Assembly: GCF_001644645.1 (NCBI RefSeq)
Contig: NZ_CP011390.1
Location: forward strand, 1,674,001 to 1,738,000
Length of the DNA: 64,000 nucleotides
Direction: 5' to 3'
Origin: Flavisolibacter tropicus
GTDB taxonomy: Bacteria > Bacteroidota > Bacteroidia > Chitinophagales > Chitinophagaceae
Part shown: one piece after another, positions 26,530 through 36,638 of the stretch
Layout of the letters: each line of letters begins with the position of its first letter
Position numbering within the stretch: the first letter of the stretch is position 1
Program-made: the position numbers and the translations under genes
The notes under the pieces: generated by a model
Database searches by the model: none
What the model saw: the letters and a program-made list of their open reading frames with translations, nothing else
What the model was told of the DNA's origin: nothing

Positions 26530-27624
26530 ATGGCTACAATTACTTTTCTATATAAAGATTTATTACAGTATACAGAAGCAATATTCCAAAAACTAGGCAG
26601 TACCCCTGAAGACGCCGCACTGGCAGCTAAAGTTTTATTATCAGCCGATCTCAGGGGTGTCGACTCTCATGGTGTAGCGCGTTTAAGTGGCTATGTACGC
26701 CTTTGGGAGGTTAAAAGGGTAAATGCTACCCCCAATGTGCAGATCCTCCACCAAACGCCGTCTACAGCCACTGTAGACGGCGATTCCGGCCTGGGCCTGG
26801 TGGTGGCGCCTAAAGCCATGCAAATTGCCATCAATAAGGCAAAACAGGTAGGCACTGGCTGGGTAAGTGTTCAGAACAGCAATCACTTCGGAATTGCTGG
26901 TTTTCACGCAATGATGGCCTTGGAAGAAGATATGATTGGCATTTGCATGACCAATGCCAGCCCTTTAGTATCCCCCACATTCTCAGTAGAAAGACTATTA
27001 GGTACTAATCCTATATGTGTTGCCATACCAGCTGGCAAGCAGCCCGCTTTTGTAGCCGACATGGCCACTACCACTGCCGCTAATGGTAAGCTGGAAATCC
27101 TGCAGCGTAAAAACCTGGAGGCCCCTATTGGATGGATACAAGATGCCAATGGTGATGCAACAACCGATGCACATGCCTTGAAAAATGGTGGTGCGCTTTT
27201 ACCGCTTGGTGGCAACAGAGAGCAAGGAAGCCATAAAGGCTATGCTTTGGGAGCCATCGTAGATATCTTTTCTGCTGTGCTCAGTGGAGCTAACTATGGA
27301 CCTTGGGTTCCTCCTTTCCCGGCCTATGTACCAATGCCTACTAATATGCCCGGAAAAGGTATTGGCCACTTTTTTGGTGCCATGCGGGTAGATGCTTTCC
27401 GCCCTGCCGACGACTTCAAACGGCATATGGATCAATGGATTGAACGTTTCCGGCAGTCTCGAACAATTCAAGGTCAGGATAAAGTATTGATTCCCGGCGA
27501 TCCAGAGCGAGAAATGGAAGAAGTACGTCTTCAACAAGGCATTCCCTTATTACATCCTGTAGTAGAAGATCTTAAGTCGCTGGCCCAACGCTTTGATGTA
27601 GAATTCCCATCACATAATTCCTAA
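26530..27624 (+). CDS. Ldh2/MDH-2 family NAD(P)-dependent malate/lactate-type dehydrogenase
   Basis: 364 residues from ATG 26530. Family marks of the type-2 malate/L-lactate/ureidoglycolate dehydrogenases: VLLSADLRGVDSHGVARL with the catalytic His, VSVQNSNHFGIAGFHAM, GTNPICVAIPAG, DMATTTAANGKLE, and SHKGYALGAIVDIFSAVLSG. Oxidises a 2-hydroxyacid such as malate, sulfolactate or a relative. The substrate cannot be fixed from sequence. It ends 61 bases before lysC but each has its own -7 box. Confidence 0.88.
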   Translation: MATITFLYKDLLQYTEAIFQKLGSTPEDAALAAKVLLSADLRGVDSHGVARLSGYVRLWEVKRVNATPNVQILHQTPSTATVDGDSGLGLVVAPKAMQIAINKAKQVGTGWVSVQNSNHFGIAGFHAMMALEEDMIGICMTNASPLVSPTFSVERLLGTNPICVAIPAGKQPAFVADMATTTAANGKLEILQRKNLEAPIGWIQDANGDATTDAHALKNGGALLPLGGNREQGSHKGYALGAIVDIFSAVLSGANYGPWVPPFPAYVPMPTNMPGKGIGHFFGAMRVDAFRPADDFKRHMDQWIERFRQSRTIQGQDKVLIPGDPEREMEEVRLQQGIPLLHPVVEDLKSLAQRFDVEFPSHNS

Positions 27625-27641
27625 ACCGTATTTGAACAAAC

Positions 27642-27649
27642 TATATTTG
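27642..27649 (+). promoter_or_regulatory. -7 box of lysC
   Basis: TATATTTG fits TAnnTTTG and lies 36 bases before the lysC ATG, giving a normal short leader. Confidence 0.45.
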
Positions 27650-27685
27650 CGCCTCGAAGCCTTTATATAAGGGAATACTAGTCTT

Positions 27686-29005
27686 ATGAAAGTAATGAAA
27701 TTTGGTGGCACCTCAGTAGGAAAGCCACAGCGCATGCAGGAAGTAGCCAAACTGATCACAGCTGATTCAGAACCAAAGATCGTGGTATTGAGTGCTGTAT
27801 CAGGCACTACCAATAGCCTGGTAGAAATCGGTAATTTGTTAGCCAGTGGTGATCGCTCTACAGCCAAACAAAAGATTGATGCACTGGAAGCCCAGTACCA
27901 GCAATTTGTTAGTGAGTTAGCAACCACAGAAACTGCTTTATCAGCAGCTAAAGACATCTTAAAAGAGCATTTTGAGTTCCTGAACATCATTCTGAAGATC
28001 TCTTATAGTGAAGCATTAAGCAAGGACATACTGGCGCAAGGAGAATTACTTTCAACTAAATTGTTCTCAGTATACCTGAATCAAAAGGGTATCAATCATA
28101 TGTTGTTGCCAGCACTAGACTTCATGTCTATTGACAACAATAACGAGCCACAAGTTCCTCAGATCAAGACAAAGATCCAGGCTATTTTACAACAGAATGC
28201 TTCTACTCCACTCTTTATAACGCAAGGCTTTATCTGCCGCAATGCCAAAGGAGAAGTTGACAACCTGAAACGTGGTGGTAGCGATTACAGTGCTTCATTA
28301 ATTGCAGCTGCTATTAATGCTTCTGTTTGTGAGATCTGGACAGATATCAGTGGTATGCACAACAACGACCCTCGCGTTGTAAATAAAACCATTCCTATTG
28401 AGCAACTAAGCTTCGATGAAGCAGCCGAGCTGGCGTACTTTGGCGCTAAGATCTTACACCCTGCTTCTATCTGGCCTGCACAACAATACAACATACCTGT
28501 TAAGCTGTTAAACACTATGGAGCCTCAGGCTAAAGGCACCCTAATTAGTGAACAAGCAGCCTCTCAAGGCGTAAAAGCGGTTGCTGCTAAGGACGGCATT
28601 ACTGCTGTTAAAATTAAAAGTAGTCGCATGTTACTGGCATATGGCTTCTTACGCAAGGTGTTTGAGATCTTTGAAAAGCACCGTACTTCAATCGATATGA
28701 TCACTACATCCGAAGTAGCAGTATCGGTAACAATTGACGACAATAGTGCACTGCCTCAAATCATAAAAGAACTGGAGGTACTGGGAACAGTAGAAATTGA
28801 AAAAGACCAAACCATTATTTCTGTCGTAGGAAATGAACTGGCTAAATCCAATGAAACACTGCAAAAGCTCTTTACCAGTGTTCAAACAGTTCCTGTTACA
28901 ATGGTTAGCTATGGTGGTAGCCCACACAACGTATCCCTACTGGTTCCTTCATCATTTAAACAGCAAACTTTACAATTGCTGAACTCAGGACTTTTTGGTT
29001 TATAA
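27686..29005 (+). CDS. lysC: Aspartate kinase
   Basis: 439 residues, monofunctional form. The amino-acid kinase N-terminus is VMKFGGTSVGKPQRM. RGGSDYSASLIAAAINASVCEIWTD is cut here as two conserved blocks, RGGSDYSASLIAAA and EIWTDISGMHNNDPR. C-terminal residues about 300-437 form two ACT domains (TSEVAVSVTIDDN; TIISVVGNEL), which usually give feedback inhibition by lysine or threonine. Catalyses the first step of lysine, threonine and methionine synthesis. No attached homoserine dehydrogenase. Confidence 0.94.
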   Translation: MKVMKFGGTSVGKPQRMQEVAKLITADSEPKIVVLSAVSGTTNSLVEIGNLLASGDRSTAKQKIDALEAQYQQFVSELATTETALSAAKDILKEHFEFLNIILKISYSEALSKDILAQGELLSTKLFSVYLNQKGINHMLLPALDFMSIDNNNEPQVPQIKTKIQAILQQNASTPLFITQGFICRNAKGEVDNLKRGGSDYSASLIAAAINASVCEIWTDISGMHNNDPRVVNKTIPIEQLSFDEAAELAYFGAKILHPASIWPAQQYNIPVKLLNTMEPQAKGTLISEQAASQGVKAVAAKDGITAVKIKSSRMLLAYGFLRKVFEIFEKHRTSIDMITTSEVAVSVTIDDNSALPQIIKELEVLGTVEIEKDQTIISVVGNELAKSNETLQKLFTSVQTVPVTMVSYGGSPHNVSLLVPSSFKQQTLQLLNSGLFGL

Positions 29006-29022
29006 ATCAATAAAAAAGTACC

Positions 29023-29064
29023 ATAAAGCGAGAAGCCATCCTTAGGGATGGCTTCTCGCTTTAT
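29023..29064. terminator. Bidirectional terminator after lysC
   Basis: 19-base perfect stem (29023-29041 with 29046-29064; core GCGAGAAGCCATCC) between lysC (plus) and the first MG2/plug paralogue (minus), with A/T-rich flanks on both sides. Confidence 0.9.
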
Positions 29065-29088
29065 ACAAAATAGTTATTCTTTATAATT

Positions 29089-31428
29089 CTACCGCGGAAC
29101 AATAACTTTTTCCATATACACTGGCAGTCCATTATTGGTAAATCCCATAACCACTATACGGTAAGACTTTGTAATATCATTATTATAGAACCTCACATTT
29201 GAGCTTCCTTTTTCACTGCTCATTGAAGTATTCCAATATAAAACTTCACGAGCATCATATTTCACCTGCTCAAATCCATCTTCGCCATAATTAAATGGGG
29301 TGTAGTTATCCAAGCTTTTATAACCCACAAGGTATCCTTGCGGCAATCCTACAGGATAACTTCTGTATCCGCGACGCGTATAAATAGCAATTGATTGCCC
29401 TTCACCGAAACGGCCGGTAAAATTTCGAAACACTTTTACCATAGCTACATCACTTACCGGCAACGTATAGGCTTCATGAAGAGATACGCTTATTTCATCA
29501 ATATAAACTGAACGGGCATAATTAACTCCGGTTGATGCACCCGGCACACGCATTCTAATCCAGTCCATAATATTCGAATACCCATATGCATGTTGATCTT
29601 CATTGACAAAATCATAAACAACTTCATTGGCACTATGGAAAAGCAATGTACTAAGGCTATCATTTAGTCGATCTACAGCAGACTTCCTCTTTGCTTTTAC
29701 AACCACCTCTTGCAAATTCTTGTATTTATTGTCTATAAGAAATTGTGTCTGATAAGCATCTAAACTGCGCTGTAAAGCAGTAGATACTGAGTCATTTGGC
29801 TTACGTGCTGCCATGTAATACGGCCCTGCCGGCAAAGAACCAACTAGTCGCTTAAACTGATTATTCCGTTCAAACAGCACCTTTACATTCTGAGCAGATA
29901 CCTTCTTGGAGTTGATTTTATAAAACACTTTGATGGTATCTTCAAATAGAGCTCCGTTTATTTGAAATGCACCAGTGCTGTCAGTTGATACTTGTTGAAA
30001 AATTACACTTGAATCCCTGAACTGAAACAAAAGATTAATGTCTTTATTCAATTGTAGTTTCTTTCCATTAAATACAGTACCCGTAAAAGATAAATACTGT
30101 TCCTCTTTATAATCTCGTCTGGGAAACCTGCCATTCAACATATTCTGCCAGGTAAACCAACGCCATTTTTCCGTAATCAAAAAGGCGTCAAGAGCCCCTT
30201 TCTTTAAAGAATCATCGGCAGGAAAATACCAGGCTGGTTTCGCCGACTGAATGGTTATATCATTGCTAAGTAAAAGACTGCTAAGTAGATTATCCTTAAA
30301 CGTAGGAATATTGTCATCCGCAACAAACATTGAATAGGTATAAAAACTAGCGCTATCAATACCAATTTTCCAAACATTAAGACTTCGCTTATTAAAAGAC
30401 AAACTGTCTAAGGATAGTTCTGGAAACCTTATTTGACCTACATGAAAAAAAGATAGTCGTTCTGTAAGTGGTTGATCGTTATTATCGAATAGCGTAAAAT
30501 GTATAATACCATCTGTCAGCAACTTTGCTGGCAACTTAACTGTTACAATTGAGTCAAGATTAGTAATACCAGCCTGGCAAACTAATTGATTCTGCATTTG
30601 ACCAATTAACTTGAACCTATTTTTTGCAGGCTGATTCTTAAAAACCACTTTACAGATCATGGTATCAGCTTGTTGCTGCACTTTCAACAAAATACCTGAA
30701 TGTTTCACATCTGGCAAGGAGATAGTTTTTACATGCCCCAAATTATCATTAATAACAGCCACATAGGCCTTACCTGCTTCTGGAGTAAAGTCAAAGGCAC
30801 TGATCTCTTCATTGAAAGAAGTGAAGTGAGCAACAATCTTAAACGGATCATCTCTTTCTTTTACCACACCACTCCAGCTTGTTGGTAAAAAGGTTTCAGA
30901 AAATAAACGAATCGACACTTTATTTTCAATAGCAGCAATCAGTTGACCAGATTCAGCAAATGCCTTTGCATCCCACCGTACAGGCTTTACTTTCACTTGT
31001 TGGGCCGATTCAGGATTATAAATAACAAGTTGATGCAGATACGGAAAGTTTTCATCATAATTCAACATCCAAGAGGTATATGCCCGAATGTAATAGACGC
31101 CCTCATCTAATTGTTTATTCAGTGAAAAACTTCCCTCCCCTGCGCCATTAAGCAATGGTATAATGGATCGGTCTAGTAGTTGTTTCTGCTGACTATAAAG
31201 CTCTACATAAAGATTTGTAGACTGGCTTGATGGCGAGTATTCGGAAAACACATAGCCTTTGAACCACATTTTCTCACCTGCTATGTAACTTGTCTTATTA
31301 TACTGTATAAAGACTTTCTCCAGTGGATAGTTGTCTTGAAAGTATTTCAATGCTTCTTCAGCTTTATTCTGAGCTATACCAAATAGGTAAAAACAAATAA
31401 AACATAGGAGAGTAAAATATCGTTTCAT
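29089..31428 (-). CDS. Exported MG2-like / plug-like protein, paralogue A
   Basis: 779 residues with signal peptide (YFTLLCFICFYLFGIAQ). Residues about 30-130 resemble a macroglobulin MG2 domain (KVFIQYNKTSYIAGEKMWFK, EGVYYIRAYTSWML). The middle is beta-rich and of no named family. Residues about 600-710 look like a TonB-receptor plug without its barrel (NIMDWIRMRVPGA, VYIDEISVS, VAMVKVFRN, IAIYTRRGY). Similar long proteins are common in Bacteroidota and of unknown function. It forms a tandem pair with the next gene, which has the same length and order of blocks. Confidence 0.8.
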   Translation of the reverse strand: MKRYFTLLCFICFYLFGIAQNKAEEALKYFQDNYPLEKVFIQYNKTSYIAGEKMWFKGYVFSEYSPSSQSTNLYVELYSQQKQLLDRSIIPLLNGAGEGSFSLNKQLDEGVYYIRAYTSWMLNYDENFPYLHQLVIYNPESAQQVKVKPVRWDAKAFAESGQLIAAIENKVSIRLFSETFLPTSWSGVVKERDDPFKIVAHFTSFNEEISAFDFTPEAGKAYVAVINDNLGHVKTISLPDVKHSGILLKVQQQADTMICKVVFKNQPAKNRFKLIGQMQNQLVCQAGITNLDSIVTVKLPAKLLTDGIIHFTLFDNNDQPLTERLSFFHVGQIRFPELSLDSLSFNKRSLNVWKIGIDSASFYTYSMFVADDNIPTFKDNLLSSLLLSNDITIQSAKPAWYFPADDSLKKGALDAFLITEKWRWFTWQNMLNGRFPRRDYKEEQYLSFTGTVFNGKKLQLNKDINLLFQFRDSSVIFQQVSTDSTGAFQINGALFEDTIKVFYKINSKKVSAQNVKVLFERNNQFKRLVGSLPAGPYYMAARKPNDSVSTALQRSLDAYQTQFLIDNKYKNLQEVVVKAKRKSAVDRLNDSLSTLLFHSANEVVYDFVNEDQHAYGYSNIMDWIRMRVPGASTGVNYARSVYIDEISVSLHEAYTLPVSDVAMVKVFRNFTGRFGEGQSIAIYTRRGYRSYPVGLPQGYLVGYKSLDNYTPFNYGEDGFEQVKYDAREVLYWNTSMSSEKGSSNVRFYNNDITKSYRIVVMGFTNNGLPVYMEKVIVPR

Positions 31429-31678
31429 TATAGCAGTTATACCTCCAAATTATCAAAGAGTCTCAAACCAAAATGTTAAAGAAAAAAGCCCTACACCTAG
31501 CAGAGCCCTTTTCTTATTTTATTGATATACCAATTGGTTAATAACTACTTGGTGAAGAAGCAATATTTTACTTGATCACAATTTCAAGCTGCCATTCTTT
31601 AGCTAACTGTTTTAGATTAGCAGCAAACACAACTGTCCATTCATTACATGACTACTTATGCCCTTTAAAGATTGGGAG

Positions 31679-34018
31679 CTACTGCTTTGCTTGTAGTACC
31701 TGTTGCATGTAAACAGGTTGGCCTGCATTTGTAAAGCCAGTTACAACAACCCTGAACGTTTTTGTTACATCATTATTATAAAAATGTATTACCCCTTTCC
31801 CATTGTTTGAAGGCAATACGGTTTCCCAATACAATAGCTCTCGCCTGTCTTCATTAATAATACCAAAACTTTCATCTGCGTAATTAAAGGGCACCAAAGG
31901 CTTTTGAGTTTTATACCCCTTCAGAATGGCATGTGGCATACTAAGCATATTACTTCCGCCACCACTACGGGTATATATAGCGATAACATTACCATTAGAA
32001 ATTGCGCCTTCACCATTACGAAACACTTTAATCATGGCCACTTCATTTGCTAGGGGCAAATCTTTACCAGCCAGCATTTCATCAACATATACATACATAG
32101 GAGTCTTATCATAACCAGTGAATGCAAGACCACCAACATGTTGGCGCACCCAAGCCAGAATATCTGCTCCTGGCGACATCACATATTTCCCATTTTCAAA
32201 ATCAAATACAATTTCATTAGATGTCTGAAAGAAGGTTGAACTCAATCGTTTATTCAGTTGCTCCGTTACGGATTGCCTTTTTGCCTTAACCACTATTTCT
32301 TCTAACTTTTTGTATCGGCTTTCCACTAGCAATTGGTTCTTTAAAGCCAGCGCCCTATTACTCATTAATGGGTCAATAGCTGCAGTAGCTCGCCTTGTTA
32401 CTAAATAATTACTTTGCGGCAATGAACCTAATAACCTTTTAAACTTATTGTTTAACTCAAATACTACTCGTATCGATTTTGCACTATACTTGTTTGAGTT
32501 CAACATGTAAAAAACTTTTGCTGAATCCAAAAGCAAGGCTCCATCTATTTGAAAGGAACCAGAGTTATCAGTATGAAATTGATGGTAGGCGAATGAAGAA
32601 TCCCCAAAGCTAAAGAGTAAATTCACTGGCGTATTTAATAATAAACGTCTTGATCTAAAGACAGTACCAGTAAAGGAAAGATAATGTTCACGTTGATAAG
32701 CTGAGTTAGGAAAACGCCCATCCATTATATTTCCCCACGTAAACCAACGCCATCTTTCTGATACTAACAATGCATCAAGCGCTTCTTTATGGTGCTCATT
32801 CAGCTCATTAAAGTACCAGGCAGGATGATAAGGCCTATAAGTAATATCATTACTTAACCAAAGACTGCTAAGCAAATTTTCTTTAGACTCAGGCTGGTTT
32901 ATATCCGCCACCAGTGCTGCATAACTATAACTGTTTGTACTATCTGTTTTTATTTGCCAGCTGTTAAGCGCTCTTGGTTTAAAAGAAATGGTATCAGCTA
33001 CAAGCTGAGCTTTTGCCAAGGGTTTAGCATAAACAAATACAAGCCTTTCTACCAGCGGCACCTCCTTACTATCAAATAGCGTTAAATGAAGTAGACCATT
33101 TTCAATTCCTGCGGTTGGCAATTTCACAACTAGCAACGAATCCCTGAAAGCAATTGTGGTATTATAAATCAGCTTATGCTGTACTTGCCCCAAGAGTAAA
33201 TACTTTTTTTCAGTAGTCTGTCTACCTTTAATCAGTATCTTACAAATTACGGTATCTCCCTCTTGCTTTGCTTTAAATAAAACACCGGAAGATCTAACAG
33301 CAGGAAGCAGGATTGTACGGGTATTGCCATAATTATCGGTTACTGTTGCCTGGTAGGTTTTATTTTCCTCTGCAACAAACTTGGTAGAGGCCACTTCCTG
33401 ATTAAAAGAAGAAAAGGTTGAAATAATCTTTGAAGCATCCCCTTTCTCCTTTATCACTCCTTCCCAGCTTGGTGGCAAAAAACTCTCAGTAAACAATCGT
33501 ATGGATATATTATTTTCTACACCGCCAATTAGCTGACCAGACTCAGCAAAAGCTTGCGCTGCCCAACGGATAGGCTTAGCCTTAAGCTGATATTCGGATT
33601 GCGGATTATAAACCAGGAAGGTATGTAGGTAAGGGAAATTCTCATCAAAATTGAGCATCCAAGCCGTATATGCTCTTATATAATACACCCCCTCTGGCAA
33701 TTGATTATTTAACAAGAAACTACCCTCGCCAATACCATTGAATAATGGTATCATAGATTTATCGAGTAGTTGCTTATCCTGGTTGTATAACTCAATATAT
33801 AAATTAGAAGATAAATCAGTTGGAAGATAGCCTTTGAATACATAGCATTTAAACCGGACAGTCTCACCAGCTAAATAGCTTTCATTATCATACTGAATGA
33901 AGACCTTTTCAACCGGATGTTTTTCGTAGTATTTGTTTAAGGCGGTTTCGGCTTTGCTTTGTGCAGAAAGGGTACAACAAATCTTTAAAAAGCATATCAA
34001 CAACAATGCTTTTCTCAT
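31679..34018 (-). CDS. Exported MG2-like / plug-like protein, paralogue B
   Basis: 779 residues, the same length as the gene downstream. It shares blocks such as KVFIQYDNESYLAGETVRFK, EGVYYIRAYTAWMLNFDENF, ESGQLIGGVENNISIRLF and, near the C-terminus, VYVDEMLAGKDLPLANEVAM with IAIYTRSGG. Signal peptide ALLLICFLKICCTLSAQ. The 250 bases between the two genes (31429-31678) hold no gene. The pair looks like an old tandem duplication with many substitutions but no size change. Membrane or surface location is inferred only from the signal peptide. Confidence 0.8.
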   Translation of the reverse strand: MRKALLLICFLKICCTLSAQSKAETALNKYYEKHPVEKVFIQYDNESYLAGETVRFKCYVFKGYLPTDLSSNLYIELYNQDKQLLDKSMIPLFNGIGEGSFLLNNQLPEGVYYIRAYTAWMLNFDENFPYLHTFLVYNPQSEYQLKAKPIRWAAQAFAESGQLIGGVENNISIRLFTESFLPPSWEGVIKEKGDASKIISTFSSFNQEVASTKFVAEENKTYQATVTDNYGNTRTILLPAVRSSGVLFKAKQEGDTVICKILIKGRQTTEKKYLLLGQVQHKLIYNTTIAFRDSLLVVKLPTAGIENGLLHLTLFDSKEVPLVERLVFVYAKPLAKAQLVADTISFKPRALNSWQIKTDSTNSYSYAALVADINQPESKENLLSSLWLSNDITYRPYHPAWYFNELNEHHKEALDALLVSERWRWFTWGNIMDGRFPNSAYQREHYLSFTGTVFRSRRLLLNTPVNLLFSFGDSSFAYHQFHTDNSGSFQIDGALLLDSAKVFYMLNSNKYSAKSIRVVFELNNKFKRLLGSLPQSNYLVTRRATAAIDPLMSNRALALKNQLLVESRYKKLEEIVVKAKRQSVTEQLNKRLSSTFFQTSNEIVFDFENGKYVMSPGADILAWVRQHVGGLAFTGYDKTPMYVYVDEMLAGKDLPLANEVAMIKVFRNGEGAISNGNVIAIYTRSGGGSNMLSMPHAILKGYKTQKPLVPFNYADESFGIINEDRRELLYWETVLPSNNGKGVIHFYNNDVTKTFRVVVTGFTNAGQPVYMQQVLQAKQ

Positions 34019-34077
34019 AAGAAGATAGTTTCAACTAAACTAAAAAACATCTTGTTTTAAGAATGTTAAAGCAATAA

Positions 34078-34106
34078 AAAAGGCCTGGATTAAATCAAGG
34101 CCTTTT
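34078..34106 (-). terminator. Terminator of queA
   Basis: AAAAGGCCT/AGGCCTTTT stem (34078-34086 with 34098-34106) with an 11-base loop and a T tract on the minus strand, 19 bases after the queA stop. Confidence 0.85.
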
Positions 34107-34124
34107 AAAATTATACTTTACGAA

Positions 34125-35174
34125 TTAGATGATTAACATCGCATCGCCATAGCTGAAGAAACGATATTTATCCTTGATCGCTTTTTGATAAGCTTCCATC
34201 ATCAGGTCATAACCCGCAAACGCACACGCCATGATCAGCAAGCTGGTTTTAGGCAAGTGGAAGTTGGTTACTAATGAATCAGCAATGCTGAAATCATAAG
34301 GTGGATGAATAAAGTTATTGGTCCAACCTTCAGAAGGCTTTAATAAACGTTGTGCAGTAAACGAAGATTCCAACGCACGCATGGTAGTAGTACCAATGGA
34401 GCAAATGCGGTGATTGGTTTCTTTCGCCTTGTTTACAATCTTACAAGCTTGTTCTTCTATACGGTAGTATTCCGCATCCATTTTATGCTTGCTCAGATCT
34501 TCTACTTCAATAGGACGGAAAGTACCTAACCCAGTGTGTAAGGTTACTTCAGAAAAGCGGATACCCTTGATCTCACAACGCTTGATCAACTCGCGGCTAA
34601 AGTGCAACCCTGCGGTTGGGGCAGCTACTGCACCTTCATGCTTAGCATAAACAGTTTGATAACGCTCGCGATCTTCCTCATCGGGCTTGCGCTTGATGTA
34701 TTTAGGCAATGGAGTTTCACCATGTTTTTCTAAGATCTGGCGGAAGCCTTCATCATCGCCTTCAAATAAAAATTTAATGGTACGGCCACGAGATGTGGTA
34801 TTATCAATTACTTCTGCTACTAAGTCCTCATCATCACCGAAATATAATTTATTACCTACACGAATCTTTCTTGCGGGATCAACTATTACGTCCCATAGGC
34901 GTTGTTCTTTATTTAATTCACGAAGCAGGAAAACCTCGATCTTGGCACCAGTCTTTTCCTTGCGGCCATACATGCGGGCAGGAAATACTTTTGTATTGTT
35001 TACCACAAAAGTATCCTTGTCATCAAAGTAATCTAGGATGTCACGGAAGTGTTTGTTTTCAATTTCCCCGGTTTTTCTGTGAACCACCATCAGGCGGGCG
35101 TCTTCACGTTTCTTGGCTGGATTTTGTGCAATAAGGTTTAACGGCAGGTCAAACTTAAATTGTGAAAGCTTCAT
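34125..35174 (-). CDS. queA: S-adenosylmethionine:tRNA ribosyltransferase-isomerase
   Basis: 349 residues. Transfers and rearranges the ribosyl part of SAM onto preQ1 in tRNA, giving epoxyqueuosine. Family blocks: [35 protein letters not shown], the substrate block [36 protein letters not shown] and [19 protein letters not shown]. Length is normal. About 370 bases upstream to ssb's terminator hold no queuosine-type (preQ1) riboswitch that I can recognise. Confidence 0.95.
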   Translation of the reverse strand: MKLSQFKFDLPLNLIAQNPAKKREDARLMVVHRKTGEIENKHFRDILDYFDDKDTFVVNNTKVFPARMYGRKEKTGAKIEVFLLRELNKEQRLWDVIVDPARKIRVGNKLYFGDDEDLVAEVIDNTTSRGRTIKFLFEGDDEGFRQILEKHGETPLPKYIKRKPDEEDRERYQTVYAKHEGAVAAPTAGLHFSRELIKRCEIKGIRFSEVTLHTGLGTFRPIEVEDLSKHKMDAEYYRIEEQACKIVNKAKETNHRICSIGTTTMRALESSFTAQRLLKPSEGWTNNFIHPPYDFSIADSLVTNFHLPKTSLLIMACAFAGYDLMMEAYQKAIKDKYRFFSYGDAMLII

Positions 35175-35504
35175 GTACTTATTTACTTAGGATTTTTAGC
35201 CGTATGACTAAACCAAAATGCGTAGCGAGAGAAGAAGGAGAAAGGAACAAAAAGGTCCTATATCACTAGGGGCAGCCTTTGGATTCTATCCTTTCCCAAA
35301 CCTCGGTCTTACGGCACCGGGACTGGTCAATAAGCTTCTAAAGTGGGCAAAAGTAAGACGGAATTTCTGATTTCTGATTTCTGGGTTTCCGAATTTTTTA
35401 TTGTTCAGTATAACTCACTGATTGTCTACCCTTTACTTAAAGTTAAATTGGGAATCTTGAGTTTAAATAAGCACCACAACCGCAACTCCATTGACATAAA
35501 TAAA

Positions 35505-35528
35505 AATGCCCCGAAGAGTCGGGGCATT
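35505..35528 (-). terminator. Terminator of ssb
   Basis: AATGCCCCGA/TCGGGGCATT stem (35505-35514 with 35519-35528), 4-base loop, T tract on the minus strand, 19 bases past the ssb stop. Confidence 0.9.
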
Positions 35529-35546
35529 CCATCATTCTCTGTTGTA

Positions 35547-35963
35547 TTAAAACGGAAGGTCATCCGCAACATCATCAATACTAGCAGAAGCTGGGGCGCC
35601 TTGACGCTGTGGCATTGAAGAATCCATAGAAGATCCGCCACCTTCGCCTTTGCGACCTAACAACTGTACTTCACGAACCCGCATAGAAAGAGAAGCGCCG
35701 GCAGTACCATCGTTGCGTTGGAAAGAACGCACTTCCGGTGTGCCCTCTGCAAATACTTGCGTTCCTTTTGTCAGGTAAGGAGCTACAGCTGTACGATCAG
35801 TCCAATATGCACAATCAACCCAAGTTGTTTTTTCCTGGTTGTTGCCTTGACTGTCTTTGTACTTTTCAGTGTGGGCCACTGTAAAGTTGATTACATTTTT
35901 ACCATTAACCGTGTTTACTACACAATCTTTACCAAGATTGCCAATTACTTGCATTTTAATCAT
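35547..35963 (-). CDS. ssb: Single-stranded DNA-binding protein
   Basis: 138 residues from ATG 35963; the frame is open for 18 more codons upstream, but conserved sequence starts MIKMQVIGNLGKD. OB-fold residues 1-105 include NFTVAHTEKYKD, TTWVDCAYW and KGTQVFAEGTPEVRSF. The linker is short and Ser/Gln-rich, and the acidic tip DDVADDLPF is the usual partner-binding tail. Shorter than E. coli SSB, as is common in Bacteroidota. Many of these genomes carry more than one ssb, so it may not be the only copy. Confidence 0.93.
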   Translation of the reverse strand: MIKMQVIGNLGKDCVVNTVNGKNVINFTVAHTEKYKDSQGNNQEKTTWVDCAYWTDRTAVAPYLTKGTQVFAEGTPEVRSFQRNDGTAGASLSMRVREVQLLGRKGEGGGSSMDSSMPQRQGAPASASIDDVADDLPF

Positions 35964-36638
35964 AGTGCTCAATATTAGGGCAACAAGATACCGCTTTTTT
36001 GAGCGTATTCCTATCAAACGCCGCTTACTATTTGTTAGAATTTTATCCCCATTAGAAAGATTTATAATTTGATAATTCAGATAGTTTTGCTAAGAATAAT
36101 GGAGACATGGAGCGTGAAAGTAAGAGTCTCCGCTACCAGCCTGCTTCTTTGTTTCTACACCCGTCCTCCTATCTAAATGATTACTCCATTGCTACTCCAT
36201 AAACACTCCTATATTACTTCACAGCCACTTCACTGCTTCTTCATAGTAAAGCCTATGTAAAGCCATAGTAACGTCATGGTAGCCTGTAGGTTCACCCGTA
36301 CCTCACCCGTACCTCACCCCTATCTTGGGCGTACCTCACCCGTACCTTGACGCGTATCAGGCTATCTACGCACCGTTATAAACTCATAAGAAATAGTAAA
36401 GAAAAGTATAATAAGAAGGGCTGCGGATGCCCTAAAAGAGAAGACCCTAAAGATACAAACCAGCCCCTATAGAGCAAGTTCTACTGCCTTGAACATTGAA
36501 AATTGAGCATTGAACATTTCCTTTCTTGTTCCTTGTTTCTTGCCCCTTGTGCCTTTCCTCCACTTCTTCCTTCATCCTTCCTTGTTCATTATTCTTCCCC
36601 TTGTCAACCTATCAACTTGTTAACCTGTCAACTGCCAT
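35964..36638. repeat. 675-base gene-free island of short repeats
   Basis: No credible gene. From about 36100 the sequence is a patchwork of low-complexity blocks: three exact copies of CACCCGTACCT (36293, 36304, 36337), TACTCCAT words near 36182-36200, a GAACATTGAA / GAGCATTGAACATT block near 36490-36520, a CTTGTTCCTTG-type pyrimidine block, and TCAACCTATCAACTTG / TAACCTGTCAACTG at 36604-36633. The last type recurs at about 26425 (ATCAACCTGTCAACT). It lies beyond the stop of the TonB receptor gene and upstream of ssb. Confidence 0.6.

Noticed and set aside
35218..35341. GC-richer stretch upstream of queA, checked for a preQ1 riboswitch or tRNA
   Set aside because: No preQ1-type hairpin with A-rich tail, and no cloverleaf can be folded.
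36293..36347. Three CACCCGTACCT units, checked as a CRISPR array
   Set aside because: Unit is 11 bases, the copies are adjacent or 22 bases apart, and no cas gene is present.
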